From Xylocopa sonorina (taxonomy: Eukaryota; Arthropoda; Insecta; Hymenoptera; Apidae): 64,000 nucleotides of DNA. The position numbers and the translations under genes were made by a program. Of the stretch, positions 35,400 through 49,500 are shown one piece after another. The first letter of the stretch is position 1, and every line of letters starts with the position of its first letter. The notes under the pieces are model-generated. The model saw only the letters and a program-made list of their open reading frames with translations, was not told where the DNA came from and did not search any database. The stretch lies in assembly GCF_050948175.1 (NCBI RefSeq), contig NC_135205.1, positions 5,927,795 through 5,991,794 of the forward strand, read 5' to 3'.

Positions 35400-38300
35400 T
35401 CTGCAGCCACTGTTTCTACCGTGGAGATTTTTCACTTGTTGTTCTTTTTACATTGCCACGTTGCTGTCTTTCTTTCGTGAATCGATTACGTTTTCAGCGT
35501 GAACTTTCGTGTAGACGATGCGGTGAGTCGAAGAAAACTGAGGGAAATGTGATATTCGTGAGTGACAGTAGCACGATTTCGTTTTCCAAACGTGCATATG
35601 AATACGCCAAATGATCGGATGCATTTGAAACGTCGTATAAATTATCCTCGTTAATTAAAATAAAAACTTGAACAGCACTTAAGTGGGACGTTTCACTGAA
35701 ATGTAATCTGCGCGATATATTTTAGCGGGCTCGCGTAAAAGCTGTGGATCGCTCGCTTAACGCGATGGCGAGCAACCGAAGCGGACTAAATAAATCTTTT
35801 CCCATGACGCGCGACGGTTTTACAAATTGCGCCGCGTTTTCCTGTCGGCTCGCGGGAATTATTGAATTTAGTAACGATGCGCGAGACGCCAGAGTCTGCT
35901 GAGTGCAGGCAATTCGCGTAATTAGTTTCGATTGAATCGCAGCAGCGGCTAGGCGCGCCGGCTCGCAACTGAATTTTAACCATGCATTTACGATGCACAG
36001 TAACGCGTTGACTAATTACCATTTACGCGAAACTGTAAAATTCGATTAGCCTCTCTGTTTATTAAGTCGCGGCAAATTGAGATTCAAACGGAGCCGGCCG
36101 AGCGTCGTCGCGTTCAATTCCTACCGATTTCACTCTGTAACACCGTTGCGCTCTCCGGGAGATCTGATTAAACGGAAATGCTTCGTTCGATTGCCTTCGA
36201 ATATTAAAACGAAACACTTTTCATTATTTTGTGAAAAGAAAAATATTAAAATCCACATGCTTCGTACGATACCAGTAAGTGTCGACAATTTCAATTTACT
36301 TGCCACGTTTAATGATTAATATTTTTATATATCTCAAATACTCTTGATTTCTCCCTAGCGATACTTAATTTACAATGTCAACTCGTTACAAATATTTCTC
36401 ACGGCAAGGAAATAAAGCAGAAGGACAGAAAAGTAAGAGAGGAGGTGAAATGGTGACGCAAATCGTGCCCACGAGTTGTAACGAGAAATTTACACAGAGA
36501 CGTACCCGCCTGCAATTACCGTCACTTGTACAAACACCATTTACACGGGGAAAAAATGCAATTTGCCGGACGGTACGAACGACCGCGTCGTTGTTCAAGA
36601 CGACCACCGCGCATTTATTAACGTGACAACTGTTTTCTCCGTTCCTTCCTCTAACGCTCGCGGATCGTCCCTCTGTATCGCCCGTAAAAACGTGGTCGCG
36701 CGCGCAGTTTAATCAACGCGAACGATATCAGCTGAATGCAAACGAAGTGATCAGAACCGATTGAAGTGGCGCGGCTCGCTGCCCTTTTGCGTGAAACCCA
36801 ATAACCATCCGTGTATCCGGCGTCATAAATTTCCATTAGACCGTGTGCCAAGTTATTTTCACTCTCTCGCATGCGAACGTGCCGCAAAGACTATTTATGC
36901 GAGCGCGCGTCGCGTTCGCGACGCCGTTTTGTCTGAAATCAGCATTGTTACCTCGTTTCAATGGCTCTCCGGTGCAATTAGTAGTAATCGTCAATTTTCG
37001 ACGTCGACCCTACTCTCGTCTTCGCGCTCACACTTTCCGTTCCACCATCGCGAAGCCTCTCGTCGCAATTAATCCGATCACCCTCTTTCACTCGTTACCC
37101 TTCGCTCGATTGCTCCTCGCTTCTCTCTGTTCTTTCACTCGCGCACTTTTCTCACTCCGCACAAGCGACTCGCTCTTTCACACTGACAGAGTAAAACTCG
37201 CACGCAATAAGGAGGCGAATAGTTAACGAAGAATTTACCGTGGTGCAGAGAACGGAGGGCAGCCATGCGACGACGCGCGCCACTACGGATTAATGGAAAT
37301 GCGAGGCGCGCACCCCTTACCGGTTGCTCCCTGTTCGATTAAGACACAGACGGCATAGCGATGCGGCAAATTCGCAGGAACTTGATACAGCCGGCATGAT
37401 TGATCGTACAAGTTCAATCCGGTACGCCATCGCGTCCTAATTAGCCTCGAGCGTCAACCGTCCGGAATTATTCGATCGTTTTAGATTTCTATGGTGATTA
37501 GCTTTCGACGTCGCGACGTTCGAGGCACGCTTCGAATTCGGATACTCCACGGATTGATATTGGTTATTCGAAGCACGTACCGAAATTGCCTTTCAGAGGA
37601 GTTTCGATACGTACGAACGTAATGAGATTGCTTGAAAGAGACCCATCGGTTCAAGCGAGCTTCTACAGTTTATATCTAACAACTTGAGAGGAAAATATAT
37701 GCATAATTTCCAAATTAGTCCGAGGATATGAATGAACAAATTTGTTAGAAATTCACAGCTGCGTGGAGACACGAGCGTTTAATAATTTCTGACTAATTAC
37801 CTAGACTGCGCGCAGCAGCAACCTAAAATTGAGATCACGTACGTATGATCAGTTTTAAATGTGAAACTGCGATTTATTTTCGAAATTTCTGTTTGTCGAG
37901 GGTTCGATATCGCGGTCTCACAGCATGGCGGGAGCAACAGGAAGCCACCAGTTCCGATAATTCATCCGGATCGAATCGAGATTCTCCGGTCTTATTATCG
38001 CGGACGCACAAATTCCCTGGTAATCCTCGAACGCGTCGCGACTGCCTGTCGATATCTCAGATATATTACATACACAAAGCCAGGCTCGATGCCGGGAAAT
38101 TTCATAGTTTTCCGATATTTTCCTGACCGGCGATCGGCGCGCCGAGTACGGTTTAAAATACGCCGCTGCGCGGTCGTTAGTTCGCCGCGGTATTTGCATA
38201 TATATCGTATATTTACCGAAAACTAGCCAAAACAGGGTCTCCCGCTCGACATCCTTTCGAATCGACAACCACGCCCAAGGCTCGAGAACTTTGAGCGCGA

Positions 38301-39610
38301 TCTATGGATCAGGCGATCCCTCTTTGCCGTGCAAATTTCTCTTTTATGCATGCGACGGGTATGATGCACGAGAGCCGCCCTCCGTTTCTTCCCTTCGAAA
38401 CTGATAGCCGTTGAAGCTTGTGATCGATACGGGCAACGACGACGGCTGAAAATAAGCGGGAACAGCTTGAGCGTAGCCAGACTTTTATCCCTTGGCTATC
38501 AAACGACCGATCACTCGACCAGTAACGGTCCTAAGCAAACTCGAAGACGTCCCCAACAACCGGACAATCGCACCTTTGTAACGATCCTCGATTCTCCCTG
38601 GTGAATGTTGACCGAATCACGCGAAACTCGGCCAAGATACCGGCTCCAGCGTTCGATCGGACGTATCTGGACGGTCAATTACTAGTTCGTGCACGATTAC
38701 TACCCATCGTGACACTTCAATTCGATATCAGTCGTGTACCCTCGTTCCATCGATCGTCCCTTTGATCTGACAGCCCTCTCGAGATATTTGGAGATGCTTC
38801 AGATATGTAGAATTACGCTGGCAGTTAGCAACGGGTGAAAAGAACGTAACAAGAATTCAAGTGCCACTTGTAGAAGCGATTTTTCAATGTTGCATTGAAA
38901 CTACATGGAGCAATCGAAAAGTTCCAATGTTCTCTGTGACGAGCTTCTATTCTATTTTTTTCTCAATGTCATCGCACAATTCAATTTGCAAATTAGAACG
39001 TCAGGTTAGGTGTGCATGGATAAGTACAATGGACGTATTTAATCGGACAAGCAGTATGGTAGACAGTTTTGGGTCAGATAAACGGTAAACAGTGGTAGAG
39101 GATCGTTATTGACCCGACAAGTGATATTAGACCGCTTTTGATTAAACAAGTGGAATGGGAACGCGTTCAGTCAGACTCGAAGTCTTGGATAATCGTGGCC
39201 TCGAAACATTGCCATCGCGAGATTCTGCGGAGCTTTCGAAGTGAATCTCTGGAAACTTTTCAGGTACTCGAGAACTTTTATGACCCTGGAATATCCACCG
39301 TGGTCCATTATGAACATTCGAATATGCTGGGGATTTTTCATATTTATCTAGGAGTCTTCCGTGGTCTCTAAAAGCGCACTAACAGGTTTCTTTAACTTTC
39401 GCGAATAACATTATCGTACATCACGTTTACAATCAATTGGAATTGTCGCGAATAATTACCATTGTTCGTAAATAGAAAGAGAGTACAAACCAACGCATAC
39501 GATTATTTTGAATAATCTTCCATTTATTCTAAGAATGATATATAACAATTTTAGAGCGTCGTGACGGTTAATACAAGAGAACTTTTTACATCTATTTGCA
39601 TGACAATATG
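35400..39610. other. Stretch without a supported gene
   Basis: This may be intron of the 34.9-35.4 kb minus-strand gene. A minus-strand ATG near 37,400 opens MPAVSSSCEFAASLCRLCLN and meets a donor (CAACCG/GTAAGG) near 37,317. That is attractive as a first exon but has no independent support. Long frames at 37,861-38,268 occur on both strands and look accidental. Confidence 0.35.
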
Positions 39611-39617
39611 CATGTAG

Positions 39618-39843
39618 AACGGTGCATAAGGAAATCGTAACAAAATCGATAGAGAAGTACAGCATGAAACGGAGAAAAGCTTTCAAAACGTTTCCACGAG
39701 AACAGTCCCGAACAGCCAATATCGCTGAGAGCAATAAAGACTCGGAACGCTCGATCGAAGGGGGAGAAATTGTTATTCAGGAGGACGAAAAATGTTCGCG
39801 AGAGACTCTCGAACGACTATCGATATTGTCGAAAGCAACATAA
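39618..39843 (+). CDS. Possible terminal exon, charged unknown protein
   Basis: After an acceptor (TATGCATGTAG) the plus strand is open for 74 codons to a TAA at 39,841. The product is highly charged (IEKYSMKRRKAFKTFPREQS, then IEGGEIVIQEDEKCSRETLE) and looks like an unstructured C-terminal tail. Entry is in phase 2. No upstream exon was linked to it and no family is recognised. Confidence 0.27.
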
Positions 39844-41834
39844 AGTACATCCACCTCGTTGAAAGTGACGATCAGTGAAATATAGCGTCCCCGCTAGACA
39901 TCTCGATGTAGGATTCGTCGTCGGATACAACAATCGTATTTTCTTGCGAACGTGTACTTCTCTCGACGTAAAGATAGTCGAATATGCACGCGTTTACTAT
40001 AATTATTTCCTAACACGAAATTAATACTAATTTATAAAAAGGAGAGTTTGTTAGAAAGCGTCGTAAGAAAGATTTCGCACAGTGGAGTAGGTATTTCTCT
40101 CTTGCCTTTATTCTTTTCATCGATGCTCCAACTTTGCTTCTTCCTAATTCGTCTCGTACAAGAAAAGAAATATAAATAAACGCGATCGTTCCATCGAAAC
40201 GCTGAAACACGTTCGTCTCTTCAAATTAATTGAACACGCCGCTGGCAATTGCTCTTTTATTAGCAACAATTCCGATTGATTGTGTTTCGAATCACTTCAT
40301 CAAAAGCAGAAATCAAAGAATAATATTTCACGTAAATTAACGGCGGTGGATAATTAAACGAAACACCGTGCGCGCGCGTAGTCAGCATAATTAAGGTGTC
40401 GTTCGCCATCGCGTGGCACGCATCGGTACAGCACGTATCCGACGTTTCGCAAAGGGACAATTCTTCATGCCAGACGCGTAAATCGATAACAATGATGACG
40501 ATCGAACAATTTGAATAATTACGCGTCGAAACGATCACGCGCGCTCGAACGCGGGGGTAATTGAACTCCCTTCAGCCGGGGCGCGCGATGGGAAACGCGT
40601 GCTCTCGCTTTATAGCTTTCGGATCGAGCGTGAACACGCTCGACGTCGATTAATTGGCTCCCAAGTTCGACACACGTGACCCGTGCCACGCGACTTCGAC
40701 GGTCCCGCGAACACGTCGAGCCATCGTCGGTTTTCAAAGAGCTGACTAATGCCCGTGCGATCCATAAAACCGTAATTGGCCATTTCTTTGAGAGCGCGTG
40801 ATATCGAACGTATGAGTTATTTATTGGAAAAAGTTCGACGAACGCGCGGAACGAGCTTCAGTTTTTACGCGCGAAGCGAGGGTAAACCGTTGACTTCTAC
40901 TACTTGCTTGAACTCTCAGCTTTATGAATACGGATTTCAACGTTAATTTATGCGTAGAGAATAGAAATTTGTTCTACAAATTTATCGATTTCTCTCCAGT
41001 AGTTTAATGTGTAAAATAATTGGAACGTAGGAATGGAAATTTAAGTAGTATAGATCAATGGTTCAGTCTCCACACTAATATAAAGTAACTCTCTTAATTA
41101 TTTTCCCTCTCAAATCACGATTTACCATACTTACTGTCTTTCATACGAGAAGCTCTTCTAATCCAAAGATAGGAAGGCTCACAGGACGATCACGTTGCAA
41201 CGTCTCTCATTCTCGTCGCATCGTAGACTGACCTCGGTGCATCACGATCGTTCCACGCAATGTCATCCATCAATTTCACTGACACCATATCCCTCGCAAG
41301 TTTATGGCTCGTTATATCCTAGGAACACTTGAACATCACTCCTCCGCGTTGCTTCGTCAAGGCAAAGGCCACCCAAGCGATGAGAGAGCACGTGACCGAT
41401 CACTGTCCAAAGGCAGGCATGCAACCTCACTCGCGGATGCACGATCGTGCACCAATTGTCCAATACACATCCGCCTTCCAAATCAACCTCGTACCTCTAA
41501 CTTTGCACTCTTTGCCTTCTGATTCCCTCTCTAAGCTCCCTCGCGATACTTTCGTACTTGAACCTCGAACGAACCATGCCAATTTCTGCAAACCACCAGT
41601 GTCACGTGTACCCATCTAAGGTGTTCCTCGTCAACCGTACCCTATCTCCCACAGCCCACCCATCTGACCCCCAAATCGAAACCATTCCTCGACGACTGAA
41701 GAAGAGCCAACGTAGCGCGCGTGATTCATACGAGATTTGGTACTTCCACACACAATATCAGTAGAACCGGTCCGTGCGATGCAGACCGCTACGCTGAGCC
41801 ACCACAGTCGACGTTAGCGTCGCCACTGTCGCTG

Positions 41835-42128
41835 ATGCTGCCACCACTACTCCAATTTCCCCTTCTATTCGCTTCGGTTCTCCGTCGAGCGAGCTCTTCC
41901 CACCCCAAGGTCGTTCGCCTCGCCACTGACATCACCACCGGAACTACCACCCGCGCAACGAAACAAGTTGCCGACCTCGAGGACGCGGTTCGTCCTCGTG
42001 GTCACCCTCAACATCGTTATCGGTACCGCGGTGTGCTACGTCGATCGGAAAGAAGCTCCATCGCGCGCGTGCTTTTCCCCCGGATTCGTTTCGAACGCGC
42101 CATTTCTTCCTGTCTCTCTCGTTTCTAA
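41835..42128 (+). CDS. Possible small secreted protein (97 codons)
   Basis: An ATG at 41,835 opens MLPPLLQFPLLFASVLRRAS, which fits a signal peptide, followed by an Arg-rich region with several paired basic residues before a stop at 42,128. About 75 bp upstream is an initiator-like TCAGT (41,755-41,760), with an MTE-like CGATGCAGAC 17 bases further on. The alternative frame over 41,968-42,318 also contains a hydrophobic stretch (RFVLVVTLNIVIGTAVCYVD) but lacks an ATG. The whole 41,300-42,320 interval is C-rich and poor in stops, so both frames may be accidental. Confidence 0.2.
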   Translation: MLPPLLQFPLLFASVLRRASSSHPKVVRLATDITTGTTTRATKQVADLEDAVRPRGHPQHRYRYRGVLRRSERSSIARVLFPRIRFERAISSCLSRF

Positions 42129-43138
42129 CTCCATTGTCGATGAACTCGTTCACTTTGTACTCCACGCTCGATTTTCCGTGTGCAACGCTCTCGGTTACCT
42201 TGCTTCTGATGATCGTAGTATCGCGTTGCAACTGTCTCGATGTCTGGCAGATGGAAATCGAATGGAGATGAATGAAGAATCGGTCGTTCGCACCGCGCGA
42301 AACGTTGCAGCGGCTTAGTATAAATTATTCAAGCGTTCGACGTGACGTTCAATTTTAATGAACGCCAGCTGCCCGGTTGCGAATCTGATTTTCAGCCAGC
42401 GTAGCGATTGGAATGCGAAACGTTAATTAAATATGATTCAATAGCGATTCGATGGTAGAAGGAGTTGGGGATTAAGTTTCCGTGTAATTTCGATTCTTCG
42501 ACGAGAATACGTTCCCGCGTTGCATTTCGTAACGCAACGAACTGGCTCCAATGTTGCTTCGACGAGCCGAACCAGCATCCACGCGTACAAAACGAGAAAA
42601 TGCGTGTACGTTTATTGTGAAGCGCATGCTCGATCGAAAATGCTCGAATATTAGATGACACGTAAATCAAAAAGTATAATCTCGACGCGAAATGCATCGT
42701 AAAAATTACACGCTCGCGTAGATTTCCACGCCACGCTGTAATTTTATTTGCGCTTGACTGGGATGTAAAAAACAGCGGGTCCAGCGACACTATTTACGTT
42801 TCATCAGTGCGGGATAAACGAGGGTGCGAAAATTTCGAGAACTGCGCGATGTTACCAAAAACAATCTGCATCGTCTACTACGTATATTCCATTGTTCTGG
42901 CGTGCTGAAAGCGTGAACAACTTTAGATTCACTGCAAAGCGCGTACACGTGAATCATCGCGAAAAATTGAGTCCCTTGTTTGTTGGACACTTTGAAAAAA
43001 AAGCTGACTATGAGTCAAACAGGATCGAGTATCTGTGAGAGTTCCAAAGTGACCATGCCAGGGCTCGTTTGACATTTCAAAAATGCCAGAAATATATAAA
43101 TAGGCTGAAAAATGGAATGGAGAAAGTGTCTTTCAATA

Positions 43139-43390
43139 GAGAGATTTTCAATCTAGAGGTGACTGGGAAGTAAATTACCGCGGCACTCGAAACGTGCGCC
43201 AGTTGAACGGGTCGTTACCTCTAGAAACAAGATTAACCATCCCACTGAAAAGAGTGTGGGAACGAAGTTATAGAAGCAGTCGCTGTACACCCCAAGTTCT
43301 ATCAGAGATTTTCAATCTTGCTAGAGCGTGCTTGGTAGCGCCGCTTGAAACGTGCTGCAGTTGATCAGCTCATTACCTTCGGAAACATTA
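43139..43390. repeat. Diverged tandem duplication, period about 164 bp
   Basis: 43,139-43,235 and 43,303-43,390 share GAGATTTTCAATCT, CTGAAAC/CGAAACGTGC, GCAGTTGA or CCAGTTGA, and ATTACCT/GTTACCT followed by GAAACA, in the same order. By eye about 70 percent of positions match. No coding frame is shared. Confidence 0.72.
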
Positions 43391-43459
43391 CAGGCTGCCG
43401 CCGTAGAAAGGTAATTACCGGCGGGGGGTGGCACGAATCATCGGCTTAATCACTTTCAG

Positions 43460-43505
43460 CATCGAGATTAGTACGTGTGTCTCGGTTAATGACGATTTCG
43501 AACGG
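43460..43505 (+). CDS. Possible micro-exon
   Basis: Forty-six nt lie between a good acceptor (AATCACTTTCAG) and a perfect donor (CGG/GTAAGT). The frame gives IEISTCVSVNDDFER. It directly follows the tandem duplication. There is no other support. Confidence 0.18.
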
Positions 43506-43509
43506 GTAA

Positions 43510-46500
43510 GTGGCATTGTTCGCCAGGAGCACGTCATGCCGGCTCAGTGAATAGCGTAGTAATTAATTCGGTAAAATTGTTTCGCTGACGAAGCGCCAAC
43601 GCTGCCTGTTCCACGAGTAATTTACTTTTTTGTAAGCTCCCTCGAGCGATTTATAAATATCAAATTCGCTCGTTTCATTTTTCATTTTAAGCTGTTGCGA
43701 TATCAGTTTTATTAACAATTATTTAGCGACACTAAAAGATCGCTTTCGGAGAAATTGTCTGTCTAGTTCGCAGGTAGCAATTTGGACTTTTTCAGCCGAG
43801 AGAATTGCGCTCACGCTCGTAGCCATACGTTCGCGGGTTATACGGAATGTCCGCGATATTCTCTGGCTAAACGATAATAACGCGCGCTGAATATGCACCT
43901 CGGGAGACATTCCAACCCCATGCACGCGCTGAATAACACCGATGAACGAACAACGCGTGTTCTCGGTTATCAATGAGCCTTATGGACTCTCGTTAGTCTG
44001 TGCTCTTCCTCTAATAGCGACTCGCAATCCCTGAGACACATATCCGTTCTAAAATCACCGCATAATTACTTTCGTATCCTCTGAAACGTAACTGCACCCC
44101 CTAATGAAAAGTGTTAATATCTTCCGCATTGAAACACTTTTTCATTTAATTCCAAATTTTATATTTACAGCATCAAAGTGTCGTTAATTGATACGAAATT
44201 TAATGCACTTATTACGTGGTTAGAATTCCATGGAAAAATGATAATTCGTGGGACGCAACTAACGAATAACGAGAATGGGACGGAGTCTCGTGTATTTTTA
44301 ACGTTCCATGAATTACATATTATACATAGGACAGGCTAGCACGCGATGAATATTAATGCAATTAAACTCGTTGTTTATAGAGAGACCGAGGTAAATAATG
44401 AGAATTAACTGATTCGCCAGTAACGCGTGATGGGATTCTGCATGATTCATACCGGCAAATGACACGAACCGTAGCGCAGAATTGGTCAGAAAACAATTAT
44501 CTATTCTTGTAATCTCGTTGTGAATGAAAAATAATGTAATTGCTAGCGTTAGTTACGCATAACGTAAATTAAAATTTAATTTCTAGTTCAAGGCATAGAT
44601 ATTCATCCATTTGTTCCCTCATTTTATGCCAAGCTAATTTCTTTCTCAAATGCCACTGTCTATTTGTCCGCCGCCTCGCGAAGCAGCCGCGGACGGATTA
44701 ACGAGCTTCATCCAATCTTTTGTACCGTGACAGGGTAAATCGTTCGTCTCCTCGAAAATCCCAGATTAAACTTGCTACGAAACAAAGATCACGAAAATGT
44801 TAAGCCTGGCCGCACGAAGGGCCACGTAGACCAAGGCAACGTACAATATGGTCGGCAGAATTTCAGTTGTCCTCGATCCCACAGTCCCCGTTCAGGATTA
44901 ATTACCACTTGGATTAATGGCTCCTCTAATTCCACATTTGAGCGTCGCGACAATTTCACGAGGCTGAAAAAGAAGGCTCTCTGAAGAATATAGTTTCTTA
45001 CCCCCTTCCGTTTCATTTCTCATTTCTTGTCATTTAATAATTCCACTTCGTAGGCTCGTTCGTTTTATCTCCACGTACTCTAATTAATTCCAGTTTACAC
45101 ATATATTAATAAATATACATGATATAAATATTTTTCAAACTTTTAAATTTACCACGCGTTGCACATAATATTGTAATAAATTTTCTGAAAAATACGCGAG
45201 GAATTCAAACGAAATTATTGCACCGTTGCATAAAATGAACAAACTACTTGGGCGCGTTAAACGATACCGATTCTATAATTATTCCTCGTCCATTTGATCA
45301 CGCAACACAATTAATAACAGCGATTAATCATGGCAGAATTGGGCAGTCCAACGTGTTATTGCATTCAAATGGTAAACACCGAAATCGCGGTCATGTGTTT
45401 GCCAATTGAAGCGGAAATTGACCCACTTCCTGTTACGCAATCATCTGCATTTCCGTCATTTTGTCCTGCCGTTTGGCGACCGTGATAAAACGACGCCGCG
45501 CCATTATAGGCAGAAGTAATGAACAAATACGGTAACTAAATAACAGGTAATAATTGGACTAAAAAGAGAAGAGAGAGGAAGCAATAACGATACCACCAAC
45601 AAGGTCCACCAACAATCGATCGATCGTTCTATACAACTTTATGTCGCTGTGCTACGAGAAACAAAATGCAGAAACACGAACGATGGAACATGTTATACGT
45701 ATTAAAACCTCAAACAAATTACGAACAAACGTAACTTAAAACATTCTTCGTTCCAATTCACAAGTCATTATTTCGAAGAAAACAGGGAGAGAACGATTAA
45801 TCGCATCGTATTCCCGTTTACGACTCGAATTACTCGTAATTCAATAGCATAATACATTATAATATCCATAATGACCGTGACGATAATATCATTTTATCAT
45901 CCATCTCTCGTTACCGAAATCTATTATACGAAAACACTAACTTGTTGGGTAGGTTGTTTAGAATATCCTGTGGGGGCCATTAATATCCGTCGGAATAGAA
46001 ATTAGCAGAGAATCGATCGTTCGACTCTCGATACGTCCCCTCTTTTCCTCCTAGCTTAGGGTAGTTCTAAAGTCGTCGATGCTGTTATTTAAGTTTCAAA
46101 TTGCTTCTGCTTCTTCCCCCGTCCGCGAGCCACGAGCTCGTACGTTTAATTCCACCGGAAGTTTTTCGATTACACCAAGTCGCCAATCGACGTAACACAT
46201 TGTGCTCCGTGTAGCAGCAGTTTTACAGGTCCTCGATCGTTTCGAAACGACTGCAAGAAGCCAGGAAGCTCGTTCGGACGAAGTAATATTGTTTCGCCGC
46301 TGTTCCCTTTAACAGGATCGATCCAACTGAGCGGATGTGGCATTTTATTTTGATTACAGAGTGCGTCAGAACACTGACGATTATAATTAACGCAAACTCG
46401 TGAGGCAGATCTTCTTAAATCTCGTCAGAATCGACTGTTTCTAGCGAAAATATCTGATCGTGAAACAAATAAATAGGTATCTCGATTCATTCGAACGCTA

Positions 46501-49500
46501 GTCACGTTTGTTTCGAAAGATTTAGCAGGTAGTAAGAATTCGTGAAGCTAAAAGGATCGAGCACCCACGTCGATAAGACTCACAAGAGCCACGAGCGAGA
46601 ACTGGCAACAACAACCACTCCAGGAGAATTCACTCGACGCGCTTTATAAAATAAAGTTTCGATTGGTCGTTATCAGCAGTTTAACTCGATCACGAAGCGG
46701 CGCACCGCCCGGAAACGCTTCCTCCGCCTTCGAGCACCCCCGACGAGGACTCGCAGGCTCGACAACGCTCCTCCTGGACACTCGGAAAAAGGAGGACGTC
46801 GTTCGAACGGCCGCGCGAACATCAACTCGAGCTTTCGTTCTTATCGCTGCGAAACTTGCAGCGATAGCTACGAAAAGTTTCGCGTCCGAGGTGATCGCGG
46901 AATTTGAAGAAATACGCGTCTATTCTTGGTCGTTGATACATCTCGCGAAAGAATTTTCTGGCCTCTTTTAGCTCTCTTTTCTTCTAGTTATTTAATTCCG
47001 CAAATTTCTTCTTTTCTTTTTCCTTTTTTTAATTAAAGCAAGCTTAGAGGCGATGCTTACGAATCGCGGGAATTAAAAAATGTTCGGCATTAAAATTGAA
47101 AGTTTAGTTTTTTTACAAACTTTGTTGCTTCCTCCCGCGGAAGACTTCAGAAAGTAACAGAAACTAGTTCTCCCGCGGAATATTCTCAGACAGGTTAAAC
47201 TTATTCCCCGCGAGAAAATAACCGGAGCGCGACGGTGAAAAAAAAGCTCTCTCTCGGATGAAACAACAAAGCGTATCCGGCAAACTGTTTACTTAAACCG
47301 GGGCGAACGAAAATATCAGAGAACCCTCTCCAACTCGAAGAATTAAATTGAATCGGTAAAATCGTTGCAAACGAAGTTACATCGTCGATCAAGCGAGCCG
47401 TAAGAAAAGCTTCTGCGATTAAAAAAGAAATGAAATGAAAACATCGAAACACAACAGCCTTCGCGATCTTGTACGCGCAGCGTCAGATCAGAAGGCATCA
47501 GTCAAGCGAGGGAAAAGGAAACGAGCGACGGGACGACGTTAACGGAAACACGTCTGCCGGACGTGATCATATTTTCATTGGTCGGATCATGAATACAAAT
47601 TACATAGTTACGGGGTCAAAGAGTCAAAGGAATTGGCCAGCGTCTGTGATGTATTTTTTTTTTTTTTTTTTCATCGAACCGCAAGCGCGAAATAACTCGC
47701 GCGGCGTCCGATGTCGTCGATGAGAAAAACATGAAAACGAGGTGGAACGATGCCGCGTATCGCGCGGCGATGGAATATTCACGGTCCAATCCGGATTCGG
47801 ATTTACGTCCATTCGAGAGGCGAGCGTCAGTGACAGGATCGAGTTAGCCCACACGGTGGTCATTTTTCAACCGGTCATTTTCTCGCCAACCGTTTCGCTG
47901 ATTTTTAACGAAGCTGAGTTGCCTGGAAAATCGTTACGCGCCCCCCTCATTTCTCCACTCGTGGTTTACTGGAAAAACGTTCCATCTAATTGAGAAATTG
48001 TGGAGACGCGTCTCGAGGTAACCGCCATAATTGATAAAAATTCGAACTACTTTTGTGCGCTCAGAAATCTATTTCTTAATATGGTTCTCGAAGCGCGAGA
48101 TCAAGGAAACGTTGAGCTCGTTCGCGTTTCTTTATTTCAACCCTCGTCTGGCCATCGTGGAAAATTTAAACCGGCCGAAATTAAATCTCGCGTTTCCCTT
48201 TCAAATGGGATGAAAGAAACGGCGGAGAGGAACATCATTTCGATCATCAGCGTCCTTTGTAGAATCTTCCTCTCTAATTATAATACCTGGCGGTTGCCTT
48301 TCTCTTCCCACCAATTTCTGCGGACATTCGACCCATGAAAGGCGATCTTTGAATCCTGGTAATCGTCTTCCTCGTTTTTCTGTGAGGCTACGTCTATCAT
48401 AATAAAAGATGATAGCTAGCTCTCGAGCAGCATACGCGATTTCAAATGTGAATAGCCAGTCGACAAAAATTCTGTGATCAAATCTTTCCTCTTAATTCGC
48501 TTGAAAATCTTTCAATCAATTGCTTGAGATATTTTAATTTTGTTCTAAATTTTTTTTCGCGTTAAAGTAAGAATACGGAATAATGAAAAAATAATATTCT
48601 CTACGGAAGCTTTAAAATTTCAAATCCCACGGTGCTCTTTAATTAATGATAATACCTTGCCATGTAATTCCACCGCGAAGTTAATCCCAACTTCCCGCGC
48701 CTATAAATCCCAAATTCTAATTAACGACTCGTCCTAATTTCATCGATAACTTTCGCGGCCGATCTCTCCGCTGGGGAAGAGAGACTCAGAACCTATTTTT
48801 CACGTTGTCCCCAAGAACCAGATCTATGACTCAGGATTAAGCGTGGACCAGTGAATTTCTGTACCTTAAATTCAGGCTAACTAAAGTTCATCTTTTTTAA
48901 ATTTATTTATACGAGCTATTTCTCAATACTTTTATTCAGTTTCTTAGAGTTGTACTTTGCGGTTTATTAATTCTTCAAAAGTCACTGAGTTACATAAAAT
49001 ATTATGTCTATAAATATACTTGGCAATAAATTTATGATACTCTTCTTACAAGAATGGTTACTCTTCTTACAAGAACAGTTTCCTCATATATCTTCGCTTA
49101 AACAGCCCATTCCTACAAAGAACTTTCCGCGACTTGACCCCACTGTCCCCAGAGAGGAAGAACAAAGTAAGCTCCAAGTTGAACCGCTCGTTCTGTCTCG
49201 CCCATTTCTTCCTTATCTTTCTCGCGACACCGTAAATTCAATACCGATTAGAAACGTGTAACGATAAATTACAGCGTCGCTGGTGAAAGAAATAATTGCG
49301 AACGGGTTAACAGATTTATCCGCGCCACGCGTTCGACGTGGACATTCGCCTATAAACGAGTCGATCCCACTGCAGACTTTCGCTGCGAAATTTTTCGAGC
49401 TTATTTCGAGTACAGGGAACGCCATAAGGCCGAATTGAATAACGTACGACCGTGATACGCGTCGACTTCAAAGCCATCCTCCATCAGAATGCGTCGGTTC

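Noticed and set aside
41118..41160. Minus-strand ATGAAAGACA followed by a strong GTAAGTATGG donor
   Set aside because: Could be the first exon of the 34.9-35.4 kb gene, but only three codons precede the donor, so no coding claim is possible.
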